From assembly GCA_024138025.1 (NCBI GenBank), contig JAMXBD010002822.1:95554-159553 (forward strand): DNA of 64,000 nucleotides, written 5' to 3'. The stretch comes from Combretum micranthum (taxonomy: Eukaryota > Streptophyta > Magnoliopsida > Myrtales > Combretaceae). Position 1 is the first letter of the stretch. Every line of letters starts with the position of its first letter. The position numbers were made by a program, and so were the translations under genes. Under the pieces are notes generated by a model that had not been told where the DNA came from, made no database searches, and saw nothing but the letters and a program-made list of their open reading frames with translations. This document shows, piece after piece, positions 63,801-64,000 of the stretch.

Positions 63801-64000
63801 TCATCACATGCATTCATGTTAGAAAATCATTCATATTGCATGTATAATTGATTTGTCAAGTAGAAACATTCCAAGCATTTACAAAACTATTTTTCGGAAT
63901 CGGAATTGTTACTGATCAGAACTGATTGGACTTTTTTGAAGATTTATAGTTTTCAAAACTTAAATATAATATTAGAATTAGATAGATCTTTCAAAGTAGA
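60874..64000 (+). other. Rest of the interrupted long LTR, no gene
   Basis: Leader-like CT-rich text at about 61180-61450, then many diverged repeats of an aaattcgga...accc/tatttaaaaac word spaced a few hundred bases apart (for example about 61914, 62138, 62292, 62451, 62616, 62823). The same repeating pattern is in 7700-8300. Confidence 0.55.

Larger units (their letters stand above)
58185..64000 (+). mobile_element. Long-LTR gypsy family LTR, running off the window; interrupted by a copia LTR
   Basis: Starts tgtaagcctcgg, equivalent to the tgtaaaccc start of 6409-9799. Shared landmarks are aatttttcgggttataaaag (about 58900; 6750 in the other copy) and, near the window end, aatcatcaagatcatgcata (about 63772; 8329) and gatagatctttc (about 63982; 8541). 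The part between is 59275-60873, a solo copia LTR. The rest holds no gene; the 3' end lies outside the window. Net length inside the window is about 4.2 kb, longer than the corresponding part of 6409-9799, so it carries extra repeats or belongs to a longer subfamily. Confidence 0.78.

Overview
The window reads as AT-rich, gene-poor nuclear DNA of a flowering plant, probably pericentromeric or otherwise repeat-dense. I find no host protein-coding gene and no tRNA or rRNA gene. Almost everything I can explain is transposable-element DNA, and most open reading frames under about 110 codons are chance or decayed frames. The plant assignment rests on a Sirevirus-type Ty1/copia element, decayed Tat-like Ty3/gypsy pol, Tekay/Del-style LTR ends (...GGGGCGTGACA), and MITEs of hAT, Tourist and Mutator-like type.

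Layout. 1-680 is the tail of one long gypsy-type LTR. 681-4028 is old debris with copia-like LTR pieces. 4029-12969 (copy A) and 13022-21848 (copy B) are a direct tandem duplication. Its base is the RNase H-integrase end of a minus-strand gypsy element plus an LTR-like segment. Each copy later took its own insertions: a solo LTR (6409-9799, TSD gcagc) and a hAT MITE (11808-12520) in A; a solo LTR (17742-20943, TSD cttac) and two MITEs (13549-13861, about 13974-14388) in B. The other copy shows the empty site each time. A segment of about 310 bp is inverted between the copies. 21849-25400 holds more LTR-like DNA and a minus-strand gypsy reverse-transcriptase remnant.

26190-45910 is one ancient minisatellite (period about 40 bp) split apart by insertions: a 3.7-kb solo LTR (26618-30337, TSD cccat), a hAT MITE (30346-30856), a CACTA-type element (30907-41618, TSD ggt) and a composite LTR (about 41660-45764). 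The CACTA element contains a solo LTR (33031-40338, TSD ttctt) that is itself interrupted by a second solo LTR (35113-38786, TSD tcaac).

47389-58110 is a complete Sirevirus-like Ty1/copia element: 1.56/1.58-kb LTRs, TSD acaag, Met-tRNA PBS, gag, protease, integrase, RT, RNase H, an env-like region and two polypurine tracts. It is broken by several one-base frameshifts. 58185-64000 is another long LTR running off the window. It is interrupted by a related solo copia LTR (59275-60873) that carries a 54-base C homopolymer.

No gene pathway is encoded. The story is one of nesting: a family with LTRs of 3.2-3.7 kb is present eight times as LTR sequence with no recognisable internal region, and all copies I could test share a dyad at the GGGGCGTGACA end, a 29-bp hairpin, a TATA box about 640-700 bp inside the other end, and telo-box-like words in U3.
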